The notes below the pieces were generated by a model, which saw only the letters and a list, made by a program, of their open reading frames with translations, did not search any database and had not been told where the DNA came from. The translations under genes and the position numbers were made by a program. A stretch of 64,000 nt of DNA. Source: Butyrivibrio sp. GTDB lineage: Bacteria > Bacillota > Clostridia > Lachnospirales > Lachnospiraceae. The stretch spans positions 59,728 through 123,727 of the forward strand of contig JAMPEU010000007.1 in the NCBI GenBank assembly GCA_023664865.1, in the 5' to 3' direction. Of this stretch, positions 9,106 to 17,955 are shown piece after piece; positions within the stretch are counted from its first letter, which is position 1, and every line of letters begins with the position of its first letter.

Positions 9106-10689
9106 CTATTTTATCACAACATCATGGGTGACTATATAATAATTATCCGCTAACATCTCTATATTCCAGTTTATCCTGTATTCCGAAGCCCCAAGCTCAG
9201 TCATAGCCTTATTTATATATCCCTGCTTATAGTCGTCCGTCTGATAAGCTTCGTATACGTCATTGAACAGGGCGTCGCCTGCTAACACGGTTCTAAAACT
9301 GTATTCGCCTTTTCCGGCCATGTTAAGTTCCTGATAACATACGTTATAATATGATTCCAATGACGTCAAAGCACTGTCTTGGGTCATTCCAACATCTGCA
9401 AGACTCCTTAATTCACCATTCTCACCAGGACCAGGCTCCAAATTACGGAATGCCGTTGCGTTGCATGGCGGCAGATTAACTGATAAATCCTGCCTTAAGT
9501 GATTCCCAGCGTAATCTGCATCAGTCTTATTAAAATATGCATAGGTGCCGTTTCCAGTATCGTCCCATGTCGCATCGACATTATAGTATCCGTCGTCTAA
9601 AGCAACTATATTCCATGCGTGGTTTTCACCTGCATAGCCTGTACAATAGTAGCATGGTATCCAGAGTTTCTGGAGCATGTACTGAAATGCCCTTGCATAC
9701 CCTGCGCACACAGTAGAACCGTTTACCAAGGCGCTGTATGCACTCTGGTTCATCTTCGCTGACGCTGAGTATTCCGTCTGCGCTATCAGGGTATCGTGGA
9801 CATATTTTTCCCTGTCATAATCGCTGTCCAATTCCTGCGCCGCAGTAATAATCTCATTGGCTTTCTCTTCAAATGCCGCCTTCTCCTCTTCCAGCTTATC
9901 CGCCGTATCATTAAACTGCAGTTCTATCTGCGCACAGTTGCCGTCTCTTTTATACTTACAGGAATACGCCGTATCCATCCAGAACAGTTCAGGGTGGTCG
10001 TTGTATACTGCCGCAAAAATATTTCTAAGCTCCTTTACGGTAACGTCCTCTATGGGTGCAAATTCTTTATTAAGCGCCGTCGCATTAGCATATATCTGAC
10101 GATATACATGCTGACCTTTGTAATCGAGCATGTAATAATACGGATAAAACCTGGGATCAAAGGTAAGGTCGTCCCCCGTCCTTCCTGTATCTATTTCTGA
10201 AAGGAGCTGCCTTGCTTCAACGTCGTCAATTACGCTGCTGGCGTCTTTAACAGGCTCATAACCGTTCTTGCCCTCAACCTCTTTGGGCGCGGTAATGTTT
10301 TGAGTCGCCAACTCCTTTTCTTTTTCATCTTCCGAGTTGGTATTTACAGGCCATATTGCATTATCCGGCACAGGACCGTATACGGATTCTCCGGCACTTG
10401 TCGGTGTATTATTGGCGGGATTATCAAGCGGAGCGTCAACCGCCGTATCCGCTAGCTCTATGTCTGAAGGCTGCTCGTTTTCCGCCCCCCCGTTATCATA
10501 TATGTCCGTATCCGAACGCGTTCCGCTGCCGATAATGCTTGCCGTGCTATACTGCGGTTCAGAATCCAATTTCAGCGTCTCGGCTACCTGTGACGACATA
10601 CCGGGGTTCATCGCGCATAACATGATAAAACCGCAAAGCAGTATGAAAACTGCGGCTATGCCAAATAAAATCTTTTTAATGAGTTTCAT
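9106..10689 (-). CDS. Membrane-anchored transglutaminase-like protein
   Basis: 527 residues: an N-terminal membrane anchor (about 5-27), a long low-complexity acidic linker (about 45-150), then a transglutaminase-like papain-fold domain. The catalytic triad is visible as C328 (GSTVCAGYARAF), H357 (ENHAWNIV) and D372 (YYNVDATWDD). Such secreted domains act as proteases or cross-linking enzymes at the Gram-positive surface, but the substrate is not predictable. The neighbours (flavodoxin protein, 73-residue protein, L,D-transpeptidase) are all on the same strand. The start follows AAGGAAGTG. Confidence 0.88.
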   Translation of the reverse strand: MKLIKKILFGIAAVFILLCGFIMLCAMNPGMSSQVAETLKLDSEPQYSTASIIGSGTRSDTDIYDNGGAENEQPSDIELADTAVDAPLDNPANNTPTSAGESVYGPVPDNAIWPVNTNSEDEKEKELATQNITAPKEVEGKNGYEPVKDASSVIDDVEARQLLSEIDTGRTGDDLTFDPRFYPYYYMLDYKGQHVYRQIYANATALNKEFAPIEDVTVKELRNIFAAVYNDHPELFWMDTAYSCKYKRDGNCAQIELQFNDTADKLEEEKAAFEEKANEIITAAQELDSDYDREKYVHDTLIAQTEYSASAKMNQSAYSALVNGSTVCAGYARAFQYMLQKLWIPCYYCTGYAGENHAWNIVALDDGYYNVDATWDDTGNGTYAYFNKTDADYAGNHLRQDLSVNLPPCNATAFRNLEPGPGENGELRSLADVGMTQDSALTSLESYYNVCYQELNMAGKGEYSFRTVLAGDALFNDVYEAYQTDDYKQGYINKAMTELGASEYRINWNIEMLADNYYIVTHDVVIK

Positions 10690-10718
10690 ATTATATGCAC
10701 TTCCTTAATATTTTTAGC

Positions 10719-10940
10719 TCAATATTCCCTGCTTACATCCGTAAGACCGTATTGTTTTTTAAAATCCGCCAAATCGCTGCTATTTTTTATAAGCATCAGC
10801 TCTTCAAACCTGCCTGTATGTATATTCTTAAATCCTGCAACCTGTTCTCCGTTGCATATACTGCATTTTATGACAGGCTTCCAGTCCGATTCATCGTACT
10901 GCTTAATGTCGTTGATTGCCTTATTCCTTTTACCAAACAT
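10719..10940 (-). CDS. Small conserved protein with a CxxC motif
   Basis: 73 residues, hydrophilic, with KCSICNGEQVAGFKNIHTGR near the middle. The CSIC pair plus GEQVAGF is recognisable from short Lachnospiraceae proteins of unknown role (some carry an unsupported 'aspartate dehydrogenase' label). Only one CxxC is present, so a classical zinc ribbon would need dimerisation. The start follows AGAAGGA at 11-nt spacing. It lies 29 bp upstream of the transglutaminase-like gene, so an operon is likely. Confidence 0.75.
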   Translation of the reverse strand: MFGKRNKAINDIKQYDESDWKPVIKCSICNGEQVAGFKNIHTGRFEELMLIKNSSDLADFKKQYGLTDVSREY

Positions 10941-11076
10941 AATTATGTTGTCCTTCTGTTATCGGTCTTACAGACACACTATATATTTTAATACGCTATA
11001 ATTTATCATAACATAATTTCTGTAGAAATCAAAGGGCTTTGTATCAAATACTGCGGCTGAACTGCGGCAGTATCAG

Positions 11077-11107
11077 AAAAGGCGCAGACTAAAAGCCCGC
11101 GCCTTTT
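11077..11107 (-). terminator. Intrinsic terminator after the L,D-transpeptidase gene
   Basis: AAAAGGCGC and GCGCCTTTT form a 9-bp stem around a 13-nt loop, 12 bp beyond the stop codon. The flanking A and T runs make it usable in both directions. A second hairpin, ATACTGC/GCAGTAT, lies just beyond at 11049-11073. Confidence 0.8.
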
Positions 11108-11118
11108 GAAAATCCTCA

Positions 11119-11907
11119 TTATTTAAATTCCGCAATTCTTCCTTCGTATATTCCACATGTGGTATAGTGTGTATACAAAGCATTTTTATCATATCCCCAA
11201 ATTGCCTTTACATCAGCATATCTGTCCGCATAAGCAATATAGTCAAACGTATCCACGCCCTTTACTACATTAGTCTGGGCAGTCGCCGCCATTCCCGGCA
11301 TAATCCAAGGGTTGCCAAACGTGATATCCGTCGGATCCCAATTTCTATAGGGTGAATTCTCCGGTATCTTTACTGCGGCAGGCTTAGCAACGTCTCCTAC
11401 AACCTTGTCCCCCGAATAAACCACGACGATAGTTCCAACCTTACAGTTATCATAAATCCACTTTGCATCTGAAGCCGCTAAACGAACACAGCCAAGTGAA
11501 GCATTCTGCCCTAAAAGATTATACTGGTCCCATTCCAGTGTATCGTCTTTAGGCTCTATGTAGGGAACTGAGTGGAAAAGGATGCCTTTATTGAATCTTA
11601 CCGCATACTTGCCATAAGTCCCATCTACCATAAGACGCCAGTCATAATAATCAGATGTAGTGAACACGCCTTCAGGAGTCTCATGTCCTTCTCTTCCGCA
11701 GGAGCAGACCATTGCCTTAACTACTGCCGACGTGCCATCAGCCTTCTGCTCCACTACGGTAACGCAGTTCTGCGTCCTGTTCACATACAGCACATATGTA
11801 GGCCTTGTATCAATTCCGAGTTCAGCCGCCTGAACTTTAGTATTAAATCCAAATATAAACATAAAGCACAAACTTAAAAAGATAAGTTTACTAATTATTT
11901 TTTTCAT
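11119..11907 (-). CDS. Secreted L,D-transpeptidase (YkuD family)
   Basis: A cell-wall enzyme that makes 3-3 cross-links or attaches proteins to peptidoglycan through an active-site cysteine. 262 residues: a signal peptide (about 1-27, ending VQA-AE), a YkuD domain (about 36-170) with H112 and the catalytic stretch S-L-G-C140-V-R142 (the usual motif is SHGCxR, so His is replaced by Leu here), and a C-terminal repeat (about 215-262, FDYIAYADRYADVK...YTHYTTCGIYEGR) typical of exported Lachnospiraceae proteins and possibly wall-binding. The start follows GGGGAG. It is monocistronic with its own terminator. Confidence 0.92.
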   Translation of the reverse strand: MKKIISKLIFLSLCFMFIFGFNTKVQAAELGIDTRPTYVLYVNRTQNCVTVVEQKADGTSAVVKAMVCSCGREGHETPEGVFTTSDYYDWRLMVDGTYGKYAVRFNKGILFHSVPYIEPKDDTLEWDQYNLLGQNASLGCVRLAASDAKWIYDNCKVGTIVVVYSGDKVVGDVAKPAAVKIPENSPYRNWDPTDITFGNPWIMPGMAATAQTNVVKGVDTFDYIAYADRYADVKAIWGYDKNALYTHYTTCGIYEGRIAEFK

Positions 11908-12087
11908 AATAATTCTCCCCTAATTCAACAAAATCTCTGTGTAAACCTCAAATACTACGAGATATAATATAACATTAAATCTGGCGCAAGTAAAGATTAA
12001 ATTCGTCGATAATAGCAATTTCCTGTATAAGCTATTTTGTCAATATTCACAAACTGGAATCAAAAACAGACGACTGCATAATACGCG

Positions 12088-12162
12088 TAATCCAAACGGT
12101 TCTTTCAGCTCATGCCATATTTAATTAATAGTTTAGAAAAATCTGACAGAAACTGCCCGAAA
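12088..12162 (+). repeat. Direct repeat flanking the FRG cluster, left copy
   Basis: About 75 bp starting TAATCCAAACGGTTCTTTCA and running through TTTAATTAATAGTTTAG and AATCTGACAGAAACTG. It matches 18410-18488 in the same orientation with a 4-bp gap and about 8 mismatches. The copies flank 6.2 kb containing the XRE, FRG and HExxH genes. Its origin is unknown; the transposase scrap 35 bp away suggests an IS-derived end. The rest of the 477-bp gap 11908-12384 shows nothing else except that scrap and the terminator at 12312. Confidence 0.8.
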
Positions 12163-12196
12163 GCATAATCTTATCCAAGGATTACTTCAGTAGTAT

Positions 12197-12277
12197 GACA
12201 TTAAAACCGCAGAGAATATCCAGAATGCCTTCAAAGACCTGCTCTCCGGTATGGTAAAAGAAATACTTGATGCATAA
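12197..12277 (+). pseudogene. IS256-family transposase N-terminal fragment
   Basis: An open stretch of 26 codons read DIKTAENIQNAFKDLLSGMV, ending KEILDA and a stop. It matches the N-terminal region of IS256-type (mutator) transposases, where '.t.edIqnalKdLlg..i.emleaE' is characteristic. The residue that would continue as E..DEHLGY is replaced by a stop, and an in-frame TAG lies just upstream. It is a scrap, not a working IS. Confidence 0.7.
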
Positions 12278-12311
12278 ATATGTTCCTGACACCTGTCTAC
12301 TGTCCATGAAA

Positions 12312-12355
12312 CAAAACGAAGGAACTGCCAATATTTGCGAAGTTCCTTCATTTTG
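12312..12355 (-). terminator. Terminator downstream of the FRG/XRE cluster
   Basis: CAAAACGAAGGAACT and AGTTCCTTCATTTTG form a 14-15-bp stem with one mismatch and a 14-nt loop, 30 bp past the XRE stop. A/T-rich flanks on both sides make it a plausible bidirectional terminator for the end of the cluster. Confidence 0.72.
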
Positions 12356-12384
12356 TCACATATCTTTTCCTGCCGTTCCCAGCT

Positions 12385-13071
12385 TTATGATACATTTTTG
12401 TACCTGCCCTCAAATTTCTCCTTCATGAAATCCTCTTTCATGAAGTCTTCTTTCATCCTGTCTGCCCGAGCCTGGCTTATCCGATTGAAAAATTCTTCAT
12501 CTATTACACACAACAGCTTCATGACGCCTTCTTCCATCGCCTCCATCCTAACAAGATCCATACCATCAGATGTCAGCATATAGACCACCACCAGAACCTC
12601 CATCGTTTCTTCATTATACTGTACGGAATATAGAAACCAGCCTTTCTTATATGCCGTATAATAGAGCCGATGCATATCATAATCAAACATATCTCGGAAG
12701 ATGATATCTGTTTTCACTTCAAACGGTGAATCTTTCCCCGCTCTTTCCCATTCAATATCTCCGCTGAGGCTTCCCTTCTCCAGTTGCCCGATCACATCAT
12801 CATCTTTATTTGCGCCGTTTTCAGACTTTGTCCACTTTTCGGAATGACGAGACCGGACACCTTCCATCAGTTCATCATATGTTACATCCAGATATCCCAT
12901 GATATCAACAATTTTATCGAAGGAAGGGCTTGTCTTTGATTTGCTCCAACGGCTAATCAGACCTGCACTGAGTCCCAAATCATGTTCCATCTGCATAATC
13001 GATACACCCTTTTCCTTGCAAATTTTACGGATATTATCTACCATTCTTTCTATCATCCTGCCACTGTCCAT
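12385..13071 (-). CDS. XRE-family transcriptional regulator of the FRG cluster
   Basis: 228 residues. An N-terminal helix-turn-helix of the Cro/XRE type (about 8-68, with VSIMQMEHDLGLSAGLISRW) is followed by a charged linker and a C-terminal domain of unknown fold (about 100-210). The C-terminus carries a repeated MKEDF (MKEDFMKEDFMKEKF) encoded by 15-bp repeats, suggesting slippage. It has its own promoter with a perfect inverted repeat over the -10, which fits autoregulation. It is the last gene of the FRG cluster, 88 bp behind the FRG gene, and is likely its control protein. Confidence 0.85.
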   Translation of the reverse strand: MDSGRMIERMVDNIRKICKEKGVSIMQMEHDLGLSAGLISRWSKSKTSPSFDKIVDIMGYLDVTYDELMEGVRSRHSEKWTKSENGANKDDDVIGQLEKGSLSGDIEWERAGKDSPFEVKTDIIFRDMFDYDMHRLYYTAYKKGWFLYSVQYNEETMEVLVVVYMLTSDGMDLVRMEAMEEGVMKLLCVIDEEFFNRISQARADRMKEDFMKEDFMKEKFEGRYKNVS

Positions 13072-13086
13072 ACATTGTCACCGCCT

Positions 13087-13115
13087 TTCTCCTATTTTTC
13101 ATTATAATAGGAGAA
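13087..13115 (-). promoter_or_regulatory. Operator: perfect 10-bp inverted repeat over the XRE -10
   Basis: TTCTCCTATT and AATAGGAGAA, separated by 9 bp, enclose the -10 hexamer of the XRE promoter. A protein bound here would block RNA polymerase, so this is the likely autorepression site of the adjacent regulator. The left half also provides the GGAG part of the leader upstream of the start codon. Confidence 0.7.
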
Positions 13116-13130
13116 TATTTCATGTGTCAA
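13101..13130 (-). promoter_or_regulatory. Sigma-A promoter of the XRE gene
   Basis: On the minus strand TTGACA (13125-13130) and TATAAT (13101-13106) are both perfect consensus with an 18-bp spacer, 30 bp ahead of the start codon at 13071. The regulator can therefore be made independently of the upstream FRG genes. Confidence 0.85.
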
Positions 13131-13159
13131 GTTATTCATGGCAGTATATGAACATTTAT

Positions 13160-14251
13160 TCAATATTTTATATTTTCAAAATCTTTTGTGATATTCTCCA
13201 TCTCTGGATACATATGTGACCGCCGTACACCAATATCTTTCAGCTCTTCCGCAATCTTCCACGCATCTGTCAGGATAATCTCTTCCAGACAGTCCCGACA
13301 CAGCGGCATATATTCCATCGCATAAGGGCTGATGCCAATTTCCGTTAGACCGCTTCCCTTATCGTTATAATACGGAAAAATTGTAAATGCACCCTTCTGT
13401 TCATGTATCCTTGTACTATGTTGGGGATGAATAATGGCAAGTGGCGGCAGTTTATTCACTTCCACTTCAAGTCCTTCTGAATAATACTTCAACAGGAGAA
13501 AGAAAAATGGGTTCATATTGCCGGTGTCCAATGCCGCCTGAAGATTTCCACCCTTTGACTTGCGCAGTGCTTCCAAGCCTGACAAACTGACCAGCCCGTT
13601 TACGCCCCCATTTACTGCATCATCCAGCGAAAAGTAGAGTTCCTCATGTCTCTGGAGCATGTCATGCATCTTAGCGGTAGTATATTTATTATGAATCCCT
13701 TCCATAGCTGCTTCCACCAGCTCGATGTTATCTTTAAAACACTGATATATAATCCTGTTCAGTTTCACCGGATTCAGAACCCATACCACTGGTGAATTAT
13801 GTCTACGTTTATATCTCACCTCATGGTCCTCCACCGGATTGATATATGCCTCTAAGGCAAAACTCAGTGCCACGACTGCCGACTCGCTCCAGTCCATCAG
13901 CCTTGTCTTGGAAAAATAATGCTGCATCACTTCCTGCCACTCTATGTAAGATTCCGGCATGGCGGATACTTTATCATAATTCCTTGCCACAAAATGCTGA
14001 AAACGATATTCCTCTTTCAGCCACAGTGTCCCATAATTCTTACTGTCATCAAAGAGATTCTTTTCCTTTTTCGTATAGAAATCCCTATAGATCCCCGGAT
14101 CCAGATAATAGTATACATCCGTCTGCTCGTTCCCCCGGAACCATAAAGGGAATTTTCTTTCCTGTCCCATTCTTCGATCCCTATGCTTTTCAGAAATACA
14201 ATCAATCATCCTAATATACTCATGCAAGCTTTTGGCATACCACACGCTCAT
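13160..14251 (-). CDS. FRG-domain protein
   Basis: 363 residues carrying the FRG domain, named for its N-terminal F-R-G. Here F38-R39-G40 lies in PLWFRGNEQ; then comes the core VMQHYFSKTRLMDWSESAVV (the family pattern is 'lqHyG.pTRlLDwt.sp.vAl.FA'), and a C-terminal RIHEQKGAFTIFP matching the family's 'RI..Q.G.F'. The biochemical activity of FRG domains is not established; they recur in bacterial defence and accessory loci. The start ATG overlaps the stop of the upstream 1174-residue gene by 4 bp (ATGA), so translation of the two is coupled and the products probably work together. Confidence 0.88.
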   Translation of the reverse strand: MSVWYAKSLHEYIRMIDCISEKHRDRRMGQERKFPLWFRGNEQTDVYYYLDPGIYRDFYTKKEKNLFDDSKNYGTLWLKEEYRFQHFVARNYDKVSAMPESYIEWQEVMQHYFSKTRLMDWSESAVVALSFALEAYINPVEDHEVRYKRRHNSPVVWVLNPVKLNRIIYQCFKDNIELVEAAMEGIHNKYTTAKMHDMLQRHEELYFSLDDAVNGGVNGLVSLSGLEALRKSKGGNLQAALDTGNMNPFFFLLLKYYSEGLEVEVNKLPPLAIIHPQHSTRIHEQKGAFTIFPYYNDKGSGLTEIGISPYAMEYMPLCRDCLEEIILTDAWKIAEELKDIGVRRSHMYPEMENITKDFENIKY

Positions 14252-17200
14252 AATTCTTCCTCCTGCATCTTCCTAAACCGATTATAATAATAGTAATCCT
14301 GTATAAAGCGCAGCATTCCCTCCATCTTCTCGAAATTTTCTACTGTCTCTGAGCTGGGATTATTATAAAACCGAACAACCTTCTCAACGATTGGATGAAC
14401 CCTTGGTCGCTTTATTCCATTATATACCTTTACAAGATGATTCAGTATTTCCGACTCCACCTGCACTTGTTCATCTCTCTTAAGATGCCAGAATGCATCC
14501 ATGACCAAATAAACTCTTCTGTACAGATTGATTTCTTTTTGGAAAACTGCGCGCAGGTCTTTATCAGATTGCCTGAAAAACCTGCCATCCTCCTTAAACA
14601 TATCGTCCCACAATGCCCCTTCCCATATGGGCGCTTTTCCATCGGAAACCTGGTTTTCTGCAGCTTTCATCTGCGCTTTAAGTATCTTGAAGAAGTTTTT
14701 ATATACTTCATCTGCCTTGTCCATTTTTTCCGGTGCGTCTTTATATGCTTCCCTGAGCCGTTCCATGGTACGCTTTTTTGCCTGCTGGACTTCTGCCTCT
14801 ATATACTCCTTAATCTTATCCCACAGCCCCTTAATTGGAAATCCTTTCACACCTTTACGTACATCCGCCATCTGCCCTTTATCTTCTTCATGAAGGAGAA
14901 CCGCCATCACCGCAATCAGCCTTCTTCGGAACAGTCCTGTTTCCGAAATTTCTTCCCAATAATTCGCCATCCTCTCGCTGAACGTAACCGCCATTCGGAA
15001 ATACCCAAAGCTGTCAAATCCCAGCCATTTGCACATAATTGTATCCGCACATGATTCCCGGTAAAGTGTCGCTGTATGGTCAATAACACTGTATATCTCG
15101 TTTAAACTGATTTCAGAAAGCACTTCCTGATAATTCCGCTTTGCCCACTCTGGTTTCAAAAGTTCCCAGTAAGCGACCCTTTCCATCTGATCCAGACTAT
15201 AAATACAAAATTTGTCCCCCTCTAAGAACTCATTGCGAAACCTTTCTTCCACCTTTCTTGAAAACTGCCCTAAAATACAGTCAAGATAATCCTGATCTAC
15301 ACCATTCTTCCAGCACAGCGCATCATGATAAACAACCTGTAGTCTCCTAATCAAATCCACATAATGTTTTAACTCCTGCCGCATCGAAACATCCGGTCTA
15401 TGCTTTGCTATATAATCCTTGTGCCATTTGACAAGAAAATCATCCAGTTCAAGATACGTTTTGTCTTTCAATGCCTCCCTGGTAATACTCCCCTCTTCTA
15501 TGGGAAGCAATTCGTTGATTTTAGACAAAAGCAATTCATAAATCTCCCGTACCGCCTTGTCATCTTCTGCATTTCGGATTTTCTTGCTAGTCTGGCACTC
15601 CTTTATCATCTTCTGAAACTCGTCATCTTCCGCATATATTTCTTTGGCAATATCATAAAACCGTCTGACAATGTTCTCCCACGGGATATTTCCTACCCCC
15701 ATGCGCTCGTCTCTTTCTTCCTCTCGCAGGATCTTTTTCATATATGCGCGCACATCTATCGATATGTGGTTCGATACATAATTTTTCCAAACGTCCACGG
15801 ATTCTTTTTTATAATTCTCTGTCAGAACTTCTTCCAGACATTCACTTAGCAACTCTGTAATAGAATCATACTCCACCACATATTTCCCCGTAAAAGCCTT
15901 TGCCTGGATATTATAACCTATAAGCTTGGAGATTTCCCTGAAAAGCATTTTAATCAGAAAATCATTGCGCTCACTTCTGCCCAGCACAAGCATATGATGG
16001 CATATTTCATGCGAAATCAAGGGAATCAGGTCATATGTACGCTCAAAATACTCAAATACCGGAATTCCACATAAAAGTAAGGAGACAATCTTTTCCCGTC
16101 CATCCTTTTTTACGCACGAATCATACTGCACCACTTCCATCATTTCGATTCTCTCACGCGAAACATCCGGATAAATAATGACCCTTGCCCTTCTTCGCTC
16201 TTCCCTGCAGACCATCCGATCATCAGCCGCATCCCAATCCATGCTGCAGTACTGTTCGTGCATATGATCCATATATTCCCCATAGGCAAGCAGGAATTTC
16301 TGTCCGTCTATGGGCGCCACCACATCATATCTCGGTGCCTGTATTGTATGCTGGTTATTGTCCTGCAGAATCCGGACAAACTCTCCGAAAGCATTGACAA
16401 AAGCCTGGAATTCATTCATGAATTTCTCCATTGCCTTTCTGTCATCTGCGCTCACGCCTTCCATATAATAATTCATATTTTCAAAAAAAATCTCCAGATA
16501 CTGGCTGCAGATAAACCAATTCGTATGAGTATCCAGTTCATAGGCAAGATTTTTATAAGAACCCATCAGTCTTTCTAGCATATTGCATAAATCAGCATAT
16601 CTGTACCGATTAAACACAAAGCGATTCCCATAATTCTTCTGGAACTCTTTAAACTGTTGGCGTACGCTTTCACTTCTTATCTCAATCTTTTCAGCTTTCC
16701 CACTATCAAACCATGGCTGGACATTGGATGATTCCTGCTCCGTAACCGTATTCAGATCCATCAGCACGCGGATGTTAATCGTCTTGATTGTTCCATTCTC
16801 CATTCCCACGACAATCTTATTTACAAACGGTGAAGCAAACACCGTATCGTCTGATACCTTGATAGAATATCCCGCCTTATTCCTGCATAAATACGGGTAA
16901 ATCTCCCTAAACTCCCAAACACTGATTCGTGCCACCAGATCATATCTGCCGAAAAGTCCATTGACAGCTTCCAGTTTATAATTCACGTCACTGCCCTTCA
17001 GCATCTGCTGGATTTCTTTCAAAACACAGTTTTCCATCCTGAACCGTATCACAAACTGCATATCCTCATTTTCCACGGCAACAGCCTCATTCAGACCGAG
17101 AAATTCTATTTTTTTCTCCTGACCATTTTCTCCGTGCTTTTTTATTTTATGTATACACTCGATTCCTACGTTGGTGTATGTAAAGAAAACCCGTTTTCCC

Positions 17201-17772
17201 GATTGATTCTTAATTTCCATCAGCCCAGTGACTGCCTCGTATATCCTGCGTACCTGCGAAGCCCTGACTGCTACACAGAAATCTTCCGACGTGATAGTTT
17301 GAAATACCTGAAAATTCCCGTCTTCCCCCAGACTATTCTTTAAACTGTCCTCAATCCTGTTACGATAATCCAGAAGCTGATCCTGCACGCCATCAAGTGT
17401 AATCTGCTCCTCGCCTTTCCGCTCATATGCAATGATATTTATCTGGATAATCCCCAGAAACGGAGTCCCCGACGTCTCGCCTGATCTCAGACCGTTGTAG
17501 CAAAATAAATCTTTTACATTTTCGCCTTCCCGTACAAGTCCATAGATTCCCATGATTTTTCTGGCCGCTGCCATATCCTCGTCATCATTAATGCCACAGA
17601 GCATTTTATATCCAGCTTTATGGTTTTCCAGTTTTTTTACATAAAGAAAATTGAAATAATCCAACATAAAAAAAATGTGGCTGTCTTCTTCAAAATTCAA
17701 CTGTCTTGCATGACTGTTGTTCCTTACCAGAGTCAAATTGTAAATTCCTTCAATATGGTGCTGATTTCCCAT
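14248..17772 (-). CDS. Large (1174-residue) HExxH protein partnered with the FRG protein
   Basis: I do not recognise the whole protein. Seen: a gluzincin-like zinc motif H588-E-I-C-H592-H in LIPLISHEICHHMLVL. Two candidate third ligands follow: the acidic helix SITELLSECLEEVLTENY about 50 residues later, and E906 in RESCADTIM, which resembles the ExxAD motif of several metallopeptidases. The N-terminal ~400 residues look like several alpha/beta units with similar edges (FCVAVRAS, YDLVARIS), possibly ferredoxin-like repeats; this is a guess. The C-terminal third is helical. No transmembrane segment or signal peptide is evident. The start ATG follows AAGGAGAAAG; the ATG four bases upstream is out of frame. 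It is translationally coupled to the FRG gene. Zinc protease or peptidase-like activity is inferred from the motif only. Confidence 0.8.
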   Translation of the reverse strand: MGNQHHIEGIYNLTLVRNNSHARQLNFEEDSHIFFMLDYFNFLYVKKLENHKAGYKMLCGINDDEDMAAARKIMGIYGLVREGENVKDLFCYNGLRSGETSGTPFLGIIQINIIAYERKGEEQITLDGVQDQLLDYRNRIEDSLKNSLGEDGNFQVFQTITSEDFCVAVRASQVRRIYEAVTGLMEIKNQSGKRVFFTYTNVGIECIHKIKKHGENGQEKKIEFLGLNEAVAVENEDMQFVIRFRMENCVLKEIQQMLKGSDVNYKLEAVNGLFGRYDLVARISVWEFREIYPYLCRNKAGYSIKVSDDTVFASPFVNKIVVGMENGTIKTINIRVLMDLNTVTEQESSNVQPWFDSGKAEKIEIRSESVRQQFKEFQKNYGNRFVFNRYRYADLCNMLERLMGSYKNLAYELDTHTNWFICSQYLEIFFENMNYYMEGVSADDRKAMEKFMNEFQAFVNAFGEFVRILQDNNQHTIQAPRYDVVAPIDGQKFLLAYGEYMDHMHEQYCSMDWDAADDRMVCREERRRARVIIYPDVSRERIEMMEVVQYDSCVKKDGREKIVSLLLCGIPVFEYFERTYDLIPLISHEICHHMLVLGRSERNDFLIKMLFREISKLIGYNIQAKAFTGKYVVEYDSITELLSECLEEVLTENYKKESVDVWKNYVSNHISIDVRAYMKKILREEERDERMGVGNIPWENIVRRFYDIAKEIYAEDDEFQKMIKECQTSKKIRNAEDDKAVREIYELLLSKINELLPIEEGSITREALKDKTYLELDDFLVKWHKDYIAKHRPDVSMRQELKHYVDLIRRLQVVYHDALCWKNGVDQDYLDCILGQFSRKVEERFRNEFLEGDKFCIYSLDQMERVAYWELLKPEWAKRNYQEVLSEISLNEIYSVIDHTATLYRESCADTIMCKWLGFDSFGYFRMAVTFSERMANYWEEISETGLFRRRLIAVMAVLLHEEDKGQMADVRKGVKGFPIKGLWDKIKEYIEAEVQQAKKRTMERLREAYKDAPEKMDKADEVYKNFFKILKAQMKAAENQVSDGKAPIWEGALWDDMFKEDGRFFRQSDKDLRAVFQKEINLYRRVYLVMDAFWHLKRDEQVQVESEILNHLVKVYNGIKRPRVHPIVEKVVRFYNNPSSETVENFEKMEGMLRFIQDYYYYNRFRKMQEEEL

Positions 17773-17884
17773 CCATCTTTCTCCTTTGCCATAACAAAAT
17801 AATCTTAATTACAAAAAGCCGCGCATCCAGAAACACTTTCTATTCAACGACATTTGATAGTCATTTAAACAAATCAGACCTTAA

Positions 17885-17928
17885 CAAAAAAAACCCTTCA
17901 GGCTCTGGTCTCACCATCGCTGAAGGGT
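17885..17928 (-). terminator. Intrinsic terminator or attenuator between the 58-residue ORF and the HExxH gene
   Basis: On the minus strand ACCCTTCAG and CTGAAGGGT form a perfect 9-bp stem, followed by eight T residues. It lies 28 bp after the 58-codon ORF and 113 bp before the HExxH start, with no strong promoter in between. It could therefore work as an attenuator controlling read-through into the FRG cluster. Confidence 0.8.
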
Positions 17929-17955
17929 GGATGTATTATGACGCTTTAGCATTCA

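Noticed and set aside
12415-12470. MKEDF repeats as a separate repeat element
   Set aside because: Only about 2.5 short in-frame units inside the XRE gene; explained by slippage.
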